In this document: piece by piece, positions 53,127-64,000 of the stretch | Numbering within the stretch: the first letter of the stretch is position 1 | Layout: every line of letters begins with the position of its first letter | Source of the DNA: Spizellomyces sp. 'palustris' | Taxonomy: Eukaryota > Chytridiomycota > Chytridiomycetes > Spizellomycetales > Spizellomycetaceae | NCBI GenBank assembly: GCA_006535965.1 | Contig: QEAR01000031.1 | Location: 155,538-219,537, forward strand | Length of the DNA: 64,000 bases | Direction of reading: 5' to 3' | Made by a program: the position numbers and the translations under genes | Notes under the pieces: model-generated | Seen by the model: the letters and a program-made list of their open reading frames with translations, nothing else | Database searches by the model: none | Told to the model about the DNA's origin: nothing

Positions 53127-56100
53127 TTATGAGCGTGCAGATGATCCAAACCCGGAAGAGTGTGCAGCAAGCTTCATTTCCAAACCTTACAAAAAATAAC
53201 AAAACTTGAATATACAAACCACTTTATACGAGTTTCGAGGGTACAAAAAACACTTTTGCTTACCATCCAAAACAACCGACGTAATCTTGATGGGCAATTT
53301 AATGCCATTCACTGTTTGCGTCCCAGGGATAGACGAAACGGAATGCCCTACCATCTTATTTAGGGGACTCGGATCCTCTCTCAACATGCATTGTTCCATA
53401 AAGTACATTTCAGCCCGCTGACGCTCCTCAAGTGTGACGTCCTTGCCATCGATGCCCATAATCTGTGGAAACCGGATCACGAGGGCGTATCGGTACATTT
53501 GTTTACGGGCTACGGCGTTGGCGGCGAGAGAGATTTCAATCAGGCTTGGGAGCTTCATTTTCTATCATTATGTTTGTTTAAGGGTTTGTTGTGTGTTTGG
53601 GGGATGATGGGATTATGGAGTTACAACTTACCTCGATTTCGCTAGTATCGTGTACCCGGTTATTGGCCAAATGCAAGTGTTGGAGGTTTGGGAGGCAATC
53701 AAAATGGGAGAGGGATTTGATTCGGTTTTCTCTAAGAAATGATTGAGAGATGTTTTTTAATTTGTGTATCCGTACTGTAATAGTTAACTCCAAAGCAAAT
53801 TACTTTATATGCAGCTCTTTGAGGTTGATTAATGAGACAAACGACGAGGGATCAACACCCTTGATTTGGTTTCTGTCCAAGACGAGTTCAATCAGGTTGG
53901 TCATGTGTTCTAATCCGTCGACCTAAAATAAATAAAGATAGAGTGGGTCAGGCAAGCGGAAAAGTAACATGCGAGTTGAAAACAATACAAAAAAAAAATA
54001 AATAAATACCTTGCTAATACGATTTCCATGCAAATAAAGCATCTTTAAATGTGCCAACTGGTATAACGCCAAATCTGCGATCCTCGAAATACAATTATAT
54101 CCTAAAGAGAGTTCCTCTAAATTGGGTAAAAGGGTCTTGACGGTCCGTTGTCGTCCGTATTCCGGTGTATCGAGCCTCATGATGCCATTAGGGGATGTCA
54201 GAGGTGCAGGTAGGTCCGTCGACAAGAGGCGTTCAATGCGATTATTGTTTAGCGAAAGGGTTTTAAGCCCCGTGAGACCAACAAAACAGTCAATATTGGT
54301 TAAAAGGTTATTGTCAAAAACGAGTTTTCGCAGATTTCTGAAATCGCAGTCGGCAAAACAATCTATTTCTCGGATTTTGCAGTTACGGAGGTCGAGTTCG
54401 CAAATATTTTTAAATGTCAAATGTCCGATTTTTTCACCGAGGAGTTCAATGGTGAGTTTGCCGAGGTAAGCTTCCCGTGCCAAGGTTTGCTCTTTGGGTG
54501 ATATGCCTGTTCCGTCGAGGATCTTGATACCACGTTATCAATACATGCGTTGATGCAAGCGTTTTGAGAAATGAGCGTTTACCTTTAATCGTGTTAAATG
54601 ATAAATTGTGAATAATCGATAGTTATCCACATGGCATACAGTATTCCCAGTGAAATCCAAAATGATTAAACGGGGAAGTGCTTTTAGTGGAAAGATGTTC
54701 AATAAATCTCCAATACTATTGTTCCCGCAGTCTAAAATAAAAATCTTATCAGAAAAACAACAAGCGCATAGTACGTATTAAACAACACAATAAACTCACA
54801 AAATTCCATCAAGGTCGGCAACTCTGCCAAAGGCCTCAAACACCCCACACAATTATTCTCCAACGACAAGCACATCAACGACGCAAAATCCCTGGCACAC
54901 TCTACCGACGAGATCCGATTAATGCTCACATCGAGTTTAATCAGATTTTTGAGGGCCGTCAAGGCATCCATGGATTCAATTTCATTGTTTTCGAGAACAA
55001 GTTCTTCTAGGTGTGTGTATTGCGCGAGTTTGGATATATCTCTCAGGTTATTGTTTCTGAAACTTGCCCAGCGGAGATTAACGAGTCTAAAAAAAACACA
55101 AAAACAGAAAGATAAGCACACCATCCGCATTGATAGAACAGACGCCTCGTTTATTGTTTTCGAGTTTTTTTTACCCTAATGGAAGAACCTCCAAATCAAA
55201 CAACTGACACGAATCCAACTCCAAAGTCGTAATCGCTTCCAATATAACAGATTCATTGAGATGAGCAGAATGGGATAACCGCCAATACTCATTTTGACCC
55301 GCCGAGAAGCCGTACCCTGCTTGGGTACGCACACTGAGGGGTCGAAAGAGGTGGGGTTGGGTTGAAGCGTGGTTGAGAATGGAGGGTAGGGAGAGCGGTT
55401 GGGGTGCCTTATGCAATCGTATAAAAGATATGTGCACATACGAAAATATAAAACTATGGAAATAAAAGTAAAATTACCTTTTCGGTTTTGGGATAGGGTA
55501 TGCCATCTAGGATTTGGATGTGTGGAAGGCGTGTATGAATGTATGCTCGGTATCCCTTGCTTTTACAAACTGGGTTGAACCGTGTGTCGAGGGTAAGGAG
55601 AGCAGATCCTATATATAAATACAATCTTGTAAGGACGGGCCACCATTTTCAAAAAAATAAAATAAAATGGAACATGTACCTTGGAATAACTCTACCAAGC
55701 CTTCAACGTCCCTTACATGATTTCCCGCTGCATCCAAGTACTTTACCCCAATACATGCCGTTAGGGAGTCCAAGTTGTTGAAACTCACGTCCAGCGTCTC
55801 GAGATGCGGTGGGAGGGGTGGGATGCTCGTCAGTTTGCAGTGGGAGAGACGGAGGGTTTTGATATGGGTGTAGGGTGTTGGGAGAGGATTGGATGTGAAG
55901 GAGAGGTTGAGTGTTTCTCCTATTGGAGGGTTGGTAGAGTCCTAGTTGTAACGTGGTTGAGCATATGGAAAAAAAGGGGAAACAAGAGAGAGTACAAAAG
56001 CTTACTATAGATGAAATGGGTACGTCGTTTGCGACTTTTATTTCAGGATACTGTGATTCAATCAAAGAAAGCGTCAAATCCTGCAAAGAAAGTATCGGCT

Positions 56101-58379
56101 AAAAAAAAAAAAAAAAATTAAACATCCCTATTCACCAAAGGCCAAAATGGAATACACTTCCTTACCCCATCCTGCATCCGACTCGTCACATCAGACACTA
56201 ACCCCGGCATCCCCGCCAAACTCAACCGATTCGACAAGGCCGTATCCAAAACCACTTGTTCTACCGTTGAGAGTTTTTCCGCGTTTTGCAGAGTGTATTC
56301 GAGCAAGTATTCAGGAAGAAGGGGCTGCGTAGGCGAAAATGTGTATGAATCTTTTTCTTTGGGATCGGAGAGAAGGGTTTTAACGAGGATCGCTTGGCAG
56401 AGTCCTGTTTCGGTTTCGTTCACGGTTAATAACTGGGTTAATGTCACTGGTTCACAAAACCCGTATTCAACGATCGAAAAGATATCTTGGGATTGGAAAC
56501 AGAGGTATGTGAAGGGGTCGTCGGGTTTTGTTGCTGCCTAAGTAGGAGAGAAACATTAGCAAACTAGTTGAAAATCTATAGGGAAAAATGATGGTACACA
56601 AAAACATGTTGCGAAAATAACACTTTCAATTACCTCAAATTGATTTCTTAGAAACCGGTTATGGACTCGCGAAATACAATGTACGTTGACACTCGAGTTT
56701 TCTAGTATCCGCGACACAACCTCATTATCATCCTCTACTTGCTCAAACCGGACATTTCCCCCCGTTTCGAGTTCCAACAAGAGTTTTCTATGTCAAATGT
56801 CAGCCTCGAATAGTTTGTCATATCTCTTTGTTAGAGAATGGGAGAAATACCTGATGGCCATATCACTTGTATCAATAATTTGGCATAAAAGTTGGGTTTT
56901 ATGCATGTGGAGGTGTTGGAGGGTATTGGATTTGGTAGTGATAAAGTGGTTGAGACGGTGTAATGTCTCTGTCCATTTTCGTATATCAGGGTTCTAAAAA
57001 CCAAAAAAGATTTGGAATCAAATAAACAAAACAAGAGGGCACAAGAAAACAAGAAAACGTACTGGTATGGTAGATCCGACAAGATCGTCCTGTCGTTTAA
57101 CAACTTTTTTGACTCGCTCAATAAGCGTGCGTAGATCCGATTCCAGATGGGATGCATCCGATGTCCGAGTTTCAAGTACTTTAAGCAAAAAGTTTGTGTT
57201 GCGCTTAATGGTCCGAATCCGCATATTATAATACCTACAAAATTCAATTTCAATTCAACCCTCATCACCCCCAACCAAAAAAAACCAAAAAACGAAACTC
57301 ACATGCGCTTCTTCATCACCGTCGCATTAATAATCCTCCGACTCTCCTCAGTAACTTGCAACGTATCCAACCACTTTAGGTTCGGTAAATGGTATATAAC
57401 GTGCGTTTGGTAATTCGATAACCCACAAATGGGATTCTCAGCAAAATTAGGATCAGATAGACACAAGGAATGGAGGTTTGGAAGGCGAGAGAGGAACATG
57501 ACTTGACGAAAGGATGAGATGGCGTTTCCAGATAAATTGAGATTCTTGACATACAAATGAGGTTTCATTTTACAATAAATGTGATAAAGTTTTTTTTACC
57601 TCTAGAGCGATATTCTCATCCAAGGCATCTCCAACAGATTCTATCCGGTTGTTCCCGAGATGGAGTTGTTTCAAATGTTTTAGACCGGATATGTTTTCTA
57701 GGGTACTAATATCTGATATCATAAGATGCCAAAAAAACAAAACGTATACTGAAAACATGGCGAAGGAAAGTGGACAAACCGTTATCGCATAGCCAAAGGA
57801 CTTGCAATTTCGTGCAAGCATCCAAGCCCTCAATCCGTCGAATCCGATTCGTATACCTAAATCAAAAAGTAGATAATCGTCACCCTTTGCACACCACCAC
57901 CACCAAAAAAAAAAAAACGAAAAAACACTCACAAAAACAACTCCCGTAACTCCCTACACCCCTCCAACCCCTCCAAAACCTCCACAAAAGTCTCACAAAC
58001 CCAAAGTCTCTCCAAAAACGGACAAGCATTTAACCCCTTCAAAGACGTTATATCCTGCGCGACGATACAAAGGCTCGTTAGGGAAGTAAAGTGGGTCAAG
58101 ACGGATAGGGAGGGAAGGTTGTAGAAGCAGAGTGAGAGGGATGTTGGGGGTGTTGTGGTGTAGGTTGTGAGGGTGATGTTGTTGTGGGTGCACTATAAAG
58201 AGTTTTTTTTTGGTTTGGTTTGTTGGGTGGTGAGAGGAACCTGACCAAAGCTGAACAAGTAGAGTATAACTCACAACGGCAGCAACATCCTTATGCCTCT
58301 CATACAAAACCGCTCGCTCAGAAACAGTCTGAAAACCATGATCCTTGACAAGTCCTCCTGTCCTTGAATCTCCTTCCAT
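53127..58379 (-). CDS. LRRC9-like large leucine-rich-repeat protein (cilium/flagellum-linked family)
   Basis: Fifteen or more short exons from the ATG at 58379 (MEGDSRTGG) to a stop at 53127. N-terminal LRR block: ACPFLERLWVCETFVEVLEG, then HLKQLHLGNNRIESVGDAL, closing with LPNLKWLDTLQVTEESRRI (LRR cap). A helical middle follows (RIRTIKRNTNFLLKVLE, TLIERVKKVVKRQDDL). The second LRR block has many SDS22-type repeats (LVNLRWASFRNNNLRDISKL, HLEELVLENNEIESMDALTA, LPNLEELSLGYNCISRIADL, HLKMLYLHGNRISKV) and ends with RFPQIMGIDGKDVTLEERQR, a second cap. The two LRR blocks with a coiled middle match LRRC9, an axoneme- or basal-body-associated family in flagellates. Exon joins are individually plausible but I did not verify a full-length frame; the last exon (53127-53185) is inferred. 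Residue count is roughly 1250-1350. Confidence 0.75.
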
Positions 58380-58980
58380 TTCAAATAGTCATTACTGTAC
58401 AAACCCCAAAGATTGAGATCTGGGTTTTCGGTTTGATCGGTTATGTAAGCGGACGTGCCTTCGCGTAACGCATATGCAGATGGTCCCGGGGGTTCCTTGA
58501 TATGACTTTACAGATTAAGCGGTTAGGTGATAGGTTAAAACTGTCAATATTCAACGTATGGGGCAAGTTGTTGAATTATACCGTTCATCAGTGAATTATC
58601 GAATTTAAAGCAAAAGTACATTTAATCCAATACTTTACAAGTTGCGATATGTGATATGTGAACCCATGTAAAACCTACCACCATTTGGAATACATCAGTT
58701 TCAAGTACGATATAAACAACCCATCAAGGTTTTGTTGTTTGAGAATTCAAGTTTGATCTGGATTTTGCAAGTATTTTATTCTACACGGTTCACCTGTGAT
58801 TGTCTAATACACTGAATTGCTACGAGTTTGAAAGAAAACCAAAGTCATAAAAGGTTTGATCAACGTATAAATCTATTGATGGGTTCAAAGGAACACACTT
58901 TTGCAAATTTCGCAAAGACAAGACCCTAACCCAAACCCTGAAAAACCCATCCCACAAAAACAAAATACCAACCCCACAAC
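58380..58980. promoter_or_regulatory. Upstream region of the LRR gene, downstream of the NFX1-type gene
   Basis: About 600 bases, A/T-rich. It holds the LRR gene promoter and the 3' untranslated region of the NFX1-type gene. No recognisable gene; a 102-codon minus frame (58926-59234) overlaps the NFX1-type C-terminus in another frame. Confidence 0.35.
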
Positions 58981-61900
58981 TCAACCTTCATGATCCCAAG
59001 ACTCTGGTGTAGGCCCTCTCTCCACCCTTTCACTCTCCAATTCATCAGAATCACCAAGCACACCAAACGAATTCCCAGTCGAAACCGGAGGAACCAACCC
59101 ACTCGTTTTACCCCTTTCCTTGGCATTGGCATCAGATACAACCGAGACATCCTTGGCCCACCCATTCCCAACAAACTTGTTTCGAACGTCTTGTTCAATA
59201 CGTTCTGGACAGGTCGAAAAGGATACAATGACATCTGTGGGAGTCGTCCAATGGATTCGAGTGGAAATGGTGGAATCTAGGAGGGGATCAAGGAGGATTT
59301 GGATGTCGTTGGTCTCCATGCCGTCTCGGAGGGATGTGATGGTGAGGGAGGTGGTGTGAGGTGGGTTGGTGGGTGTGGTGGGGTTACGGTGTGAGTTGCT
59401 GTGTGTGGTTGAGGTTGTACTGGAGGTGGTGGTTGGTGGGGGTTTAGATTGGGAGGCAGTGCTAAGGAGGGTGGACGGGACACTGGACGTGGCTGTTTTA
59501 CGAACAAGGATGCTAGACTGTGCTTTCCGATCCATGTCAAGAGGTGTGGGTACAAGGTTATAGAAACCAACCAGGGAGGAAATAAAGGCGTTGGATTTAG
59601 ACGGTGGGAAATGGTGTGTGCGTCTTGTGGGGTCGGAAATAAACTTCTTGAGGGTTTTTTCAATGGATTTTACGAGGGTTGGGTTTTGGTGGGCTTGGTG
59701 GATAAGGGTAGCGGGCCAAGTGATGGCGGGTCGGATGGAAGGGGTAATCTCGAGGGCTTCCGCTAGTTTGCGGTTACGTTCGGCCATGGCGCATGTGTCA
59801 TCGCAGACAAGGTCCAGGGTATTTCCCATGCTTTCTTTCCAAGCCCCGCAAGTTGTGGTCGTGGTGCGTAGGCCGCAGGGGCAGGTTTGGACCGTCGTAG
59901 CCTTACACGGGCGGTCTTCAGCGCAGAACCGGGTGCCATGGCAAGGAAACGCGCAGGCATGTCCGCAAACAGAGCGTACACGGCCGCATTTGGATGCACA
60001 TTTATGCGTCGTGTCGATACAAGGGCTCGTATGACAGAACCGGAGGCAAACGTGTCCACAGGCGTCCAGGGTCTTGTCACAGCTTTGTCCGCAAGAGGGC
60101 ACACCCTGTCTAGAACACGGAATGTTTTTCATTGTCTTTTTCCCACAGGCACAGGGGCGTTCGACAAAGACCACACATGGCGGACAGGGGTCCGTGTCCG
60201 CATGGCAGGCGTGTTCGCTCAGTGTAACATGTCCACAGGGTAAATGTCGGGTGCAGGGGTAGGTACATATCGGAGGCGGCGTACCGCATGGAATCGGGGG
60301 GTACATTGTCGTTCGACCACAATGACACGTTACTTCATCAAATGAGACGCCGACAATGCAGTCGTGGCAGCGGCCGGGATGTCCACAGGGGTATGTACAA
60401 GGGTGTTGTCCGCATTTAAGAGTCTTGTCGCATGCCAGAGTGCACACGTGAAATTGAATGTCGCAACAACGGTCTTTGCATTTATGCCGTTTACAGTGTC
60501 GCATTGCAGTGCAAGTGCGATTGCACAGGGGGGGTTGGACCTCGCCTTGGTCGTCACGCGGTAGGTTGGTACAGGCAAGTTGTAGCATTTCCTTACCGCA
60601 TCGACATGGCGCGGTGATGGCTTCATTGCAAGGTGGACTTATTATAAACGTAGATTGTTAGTGGATATCAATGGAATAAATGTCCAGTACATACCATTCT
60701 CCCGTGTGACATGGAACAGTACATCGATGACTGCACCCGAGCACCTTGTTACATACGTTACCGCAGGTTGGAATAGCGTCCGTGCAAGATCCTCGTCCTC
60801 GGCCCTCAGTTAACGACGCGACTGTCGCCCCGCCACACGGACAGTGCATCACAGCAAACGGATCAAAAGGACACACTGTAGGATGGTTTTCGGGGTTGTG
60901 GCAGGTTCGTTGGCAGTCATGGTGTCCACATCCAAAGCCTATTCCACAGGGTGTTCCACATGAGAAGGGATATGTAGAGGTTCCACACGGAACGTTGCGA
61001 GTGGACTTGCCACAATGACAAGCTTGTTCTACTGTAATGGGACACGGGGTACAGTCGCCGGGATGACACGCTTGTTCGCATGTGTGATGCCCACAAGAGA
61101 GCATCTTTCCGCATACGTCACCGCACGACGGCTCAAACGCAACGCTCGCTAGCAGGCTGCATCGAACGACCAGGCTGGTTTTGCCACAGTGGCATGACAC
61201 GGGGGGCGCCAGGGACTCGCAAGGCCGGCAGGGCCCGGGATGACATTGCATTCCACAGGGATGCGGGCAGTTTCGGTCTCGACCACAGGTTTGACCGCAT
61301 GTGTGGGGAACAAGGTAGCGACTGAATGGCGGGTTGAGGGATTTGGTACAGAAACACTTGTATTCCAAAGGAATATTTAGATTCAGCGTTTGGCATCCGG
61401 GACATCTCCATCCACCTTGATTTGATGATGCGGATGACGACATTGGATTCGTATGTGCATCCTGCACAGATTTCCCGGCCCACTTTGAGACGCATTTCAA
61501 GTGAAAGACTGCAAAGCAAATGTGGCAGCTCCACACAGTGTCCCTTGATCTGACGATATCGTAGCAAATCATGCACTCGTAGTCACCCCTTGTCAAGCCG
61601 TCAATGAGCGAAGCCGTCAGATCACCCTCCTGGTCCTTGTTTCCCTGGACAGACACGGACAACGGTCCCGATGCATCTGTGGGAACCTTTTTTTTGTGTC
61701 TTGGCCGTCGTTTACGCTCTTTTTCTCCTGGTCTGCTACTGGATCCGTTCCCATCTATGGTCTGTCCGCTATGGATCGTCTCTTGATTCGCTGCATTATC
61801 ATGGACTGGACTTTGAACCGTCAATGGAATCCGCAGTCGACGTTGAGGCGCCTTTCCTTGACTATGGGTCAATGCAGTTCCGCCTAGCGTCACCTCCTGG

Positions 61901-62226
61901 TTCGGTCCATCCGTCAATGGGCGTGGCCGTCTGCTACGTGCCGATCTTGGGTTGCGTGGACGCACAGGTGTCGCGGCACCTTGTATTAGACTATCACTAC
62001 CACCCGTCCCAGTAGCATCCGAGTCATGCAGAGTCCTTGAAGAGTCTCCTCGTCCTCTTCCTCTCCTGTTTCTTCCGCGACCCCGTTGAGAGCCCTTTTT
62101 TGCATTCGTTTCCGTGCATGGCATTGTCGTACCAGGCATGTTTGCTTGAATGACGCCAGATCCCGTAGATGCGAAATGTCTCTCTAAAGGGGCAGACTCT
62201 GATGATCTCGTTCCTTCTCCCTGCAT
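58981..62226 (-). CDS. NFX1-type zinc-finger protein (RING/PHD, NFX1 repeats, degenerate R3H)
   Basis: Two exons (60695-62226, 58981-60637) with a 57 nt intron sum to 3189 nt, 1062 residues. The basic N-terminus (RGRGRNRRGRGRG) is RNA-binding-like. A RING/PHD finger is at about residues 200-270 (CMICYDIVRSRDTVWSCHIC ... WRCPGCQTLN). Then come about eight NF-X1 zinc fingers (for example CGMQCHPGPCRPC, CGHHTCEQACHPGDCTPCP, CGHHDCQRTCHNPENHPTVC). Near residue 790 an R3H-like region (HHFPPSKSNAFISSLVGFY) keeps the fold pattern, but the Arg and His that name it are replaced. Family roles are transcriptional repression or E3 ligase activity (NFX1) and Fap1 in yeast. It is nuclear or cytosolic. The start is the ATG at 62226; a longer frame upstream begins in poly-A and is unlikely. 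Confidence 0.88.
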
Positions 62227-62580
62227 GATCGCAGCTGGGTTACTTATAAAAAAAAAAAAAAAAAGGCCGAGTGCAGCAGTCAATGGACGGTGGTCGGTCA
62301 GTGGAGCAGCTTGGCTGGAGTTTCAAATCAACGGCTTAGTCACGCAGACATGGATACTGTCACGTGGATATCGTTGCGTAAGCTGATCGGGAATGTCCTC
62401 AAAAGACAGATATAAATAGACCTCTTTTGTGTGCACACACAAGTTATGCTTAAAAATAAGCATGGTGGGGGTTTATTTTCTGCCACCGCGGGATGCAATT
62501 TCGTTTGAGACCTCCATTTTGTTAGCGGAGAACTTTGCAACTCTGGTCTCTAGAATTTAGAAACCTTTCTTTGCGACGTA
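62227..62580. promoter_or_regulatory. Divergent region with one CACGTG (NFX1-type / seven-TM gene)
   Basis: About 350 bases. A 15-base A run (minus-strand T run) near 62252-62266 and CACGTG at 62361-62366 are visible. No gene. Confidence 0.4.
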
Positions 62581-63660
62581 ATGGGACGAGACGATCAACC
62601 TACTCGTTTATTTTTGGGACTCACGATTGGTATCGAAGTCATTGCGTTTTTGTTTCAGACGTACCAAACCGTATTTGCGCTTCGAGCGGCCTTTTTCCAG
62701 ACCAACGCTCGTCCAAAAGGGGCATGGCTCGACCGCGTCATTGCCTATCTCATGTGTATCATATGGGTCTACTGTATGTTTAATATCACTATTGCGTCGC
62801 TGGTGGGGAGGGAGGACGCATTGTATCGTGTCATGGTAGCGGGTGGGGATACGACGTTTTTCATGGTTGGGGGGATTTACATTTGGATCGTGGTCAAGCG
62901 ATTTACCAAAGTCCATAGAGTGATACGGCCGGGAGTCCATTCAAAGTGGTGAGTTGGAAAGTCGCGAAAATGGGGTTCATGGTATTAAAATGCAACTTTT
63001 TTTTGCAAATGTAGGTACACAGCCTTTGAAATGGTCACTATTCTCATTGTATCGATTGCGGCGACTCCCGTCACCGTTTTTGATTGGGTAGCTGTTTTCC
63101 AAGCACCCAATGTTCCGGAATGGCAGCCCGACGGCATCTCGATGAATGGGGCGGCATTCTTGATTATTTTCAACCTGTACATTGTGACTGTGGATGCGGC
63201 GACTTCCTTGCTGATCTATACAAGGCTCAAAAAAGTTGCCAAGGACCTGCATGATGTGATGAAGAATCCAGGTTTGCCGTCCACGCGGAACCAGGATGGC
63301 GACAAGGGCGACCTATCGACATGTCATCTCAACAGCACAGCACCATCCAGTTCCAATATCCCATTCATTCGCAATTCATCTGCGGTGAAACCAGCCGGCC
63401 ATTCAACCGTAGTGAAACCCGTCAAACAAGATGAATCCCTCTTGCGAATGACAGGGATGGGTGTGGGATGGATGATTGGGATAAGCGTACTAGGACTGTC
63501 GATGCACTTGATCAATGCGCTCTTGTTTTGGGATCCAGAGAGACCCACGTTGCTCCCGTATGGAATCCTAATGCATGCGACATGGACGACACCTGTGTGG
63601 CATGCACGGTATGCATGGATGTATTTGGTAGCCGTCAAAGACCTAGTCAAGGACATTTAA
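62581..63660 (+). CDS. Seven-transmembrane protein of unknown family
   Basis: Two exons (62581-62948, 63015-63660) with a 66 nt intron give 337 residues. Seven hydrophobic segments are visible, starting LFLGLTIGIEVIAFLFQTY, VIAYLMCIIWVYCMFNITIA, TFFMVGGIYIWIVV, MVTILIVSIAATPVTVF, LIIFNLYIVTVDAATSLLIY, VGWMIGISVLGLSMHLI, and HARYAWMYLVAV. A long polar loop of about 80 residues lies between segments 5 and 6 and ends with KPVKQDESLLRM. The count and an extended third intracellular-type loop resemble a GPCR topology, but I see no DRY, NPxxY or retinal-Lys motif and do not recognise the family. It may be a lineage-specific fungal membrane protein. The start is a clear ATG 355 bases from the divergent NFX1-type gene. 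Confidence 0.75.
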
Positions 63661-64000
63661 AACAAGAGTAGTGGCATTCTAATACATTAAGTGATATTTC
63701 TCCCTCTCTCGTATATAAGGAATTTATATCTCCAATATACACATACAGAGAGTGAGAGAAGAGAGAGAGAGAGAGAGAATTCCAATAATAAACTGTAGGG
63801 GGAAACTCACTCCATGCGAGTATTTCCCCCAATCTCATTCATTCTTTCTCACTCTCTCTCTCTCTCCATGAGGAATCCTCACATAGAGAAGAAATCTCTA
63901 ACTCGCACGCACGCACCCTATAGTGGAATTCTCTCAAACAACACTAGAGGAATTCTCGCACTCTCTCCATAGGGAGGTTCTCTCTCGCTCTCTCTCTCTC
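63661..64000. repeat. Polypurine/polypyrimidine (GA)n / (CT)n region
   Basis: A GA run at about 63746-63778 and CT runs at 63846-63867 and 63978-64000 face each other. Between them, degenerate copies of TATAG-GGAATTCTC recur. No gene is visible in the last 340 bases; the 3' untranslated region of the seven-TM gene ends in it. Confidence 0.7.

Overview
This 64 kb window is nuclear DNA from a fungus, most likely a zoosporic (flagellate) early-diverging lineage such as a chytrid. Genes are dense on both strands. Most are split by small GT-AG introns of about 55-115 nt, and the protein families are fungal: a WOPR/Gti1-Pac2 regulator, a Zap1-like zinc-finger factor, Sec20, Pso2 and a Golgi apyrase. 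A large LRRC9-type leucine-rich-repeat gene, a family linked to cilia and flagella, argues for an organism with a flagellated stage. No transposon, CRISPR array, rRNA or convincing tRNA gene was seen. Where possible I joined exons by hand and checked that the summed lengths stay in frame; those joins are strong inferences, not transcript evidence.

Layout. 0-7.9 kb: two head-to-head J-domain genes (the left one runs off the window edge), a conserved fungal C2H2 zinc-finger gene, and a 2H phosphoesterase. 8-17 kb: an acyltransferase-fold protein with a substituted catalytic motif, a tandem cyclic-nucleotide-binding-domain protein, an arrestin-fold protein with a hexapeptide-repeat tail, and a secreted subtilisin-fold protein fused to a C-type-lectin-like domain that lacks the catalytic aspartate. 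17-28 kb: Pso2/Snm1 crosslink-repair nuclease, a spermidine/spermine-type acetyltransferase, the WOPR regulator and an NAD-dependent epimerase-like gene with nine exons. 28-33 kb: a START lipid-transfer protein, a striking inverted-repeat cluster, a synaptobrevin R-SNARE, the mitochondrial ATPase Afg1 and a small unknown gene. 33-46 kb: beta-adaptin, Golgi-type apyrase, Sec20, inositol monophosphatase and an unknown acidic tail-anchored protein. 46-53 kb: Maf pyrophosphatase, Zap1-like factor, then three adjacent mitochondrial genes (PPR protein, ribosomal protein mL53, import motor subunit Pam18). 53-64 kb: LRRC9 homologue, NFX1-type protein, a seven-transmembrane protein, and a polypurine/polypyrimidine repeat tract at the right edge.

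How the genes relate. There is no single pathway cluster. Two loose themes stand out. One is membrane traffic (beta-adaptin, Sec20, synaptobrevin, arrestin-fold protein, apyrase). The other is mitochondria (Afg1, PPR, mL53, Pam18), whose flanking intergenic regions carry repeated CACGTG motifs. Several pairs are divergent over short gaps (Sec20/IMPase, mL53/Pam18), so shared promoters are likely. The most unusual items are the two apparently catalytically altered enzymes, the overlapping inverted repeats at 29.05-29.26 kb, and the arrestin repeat tail.
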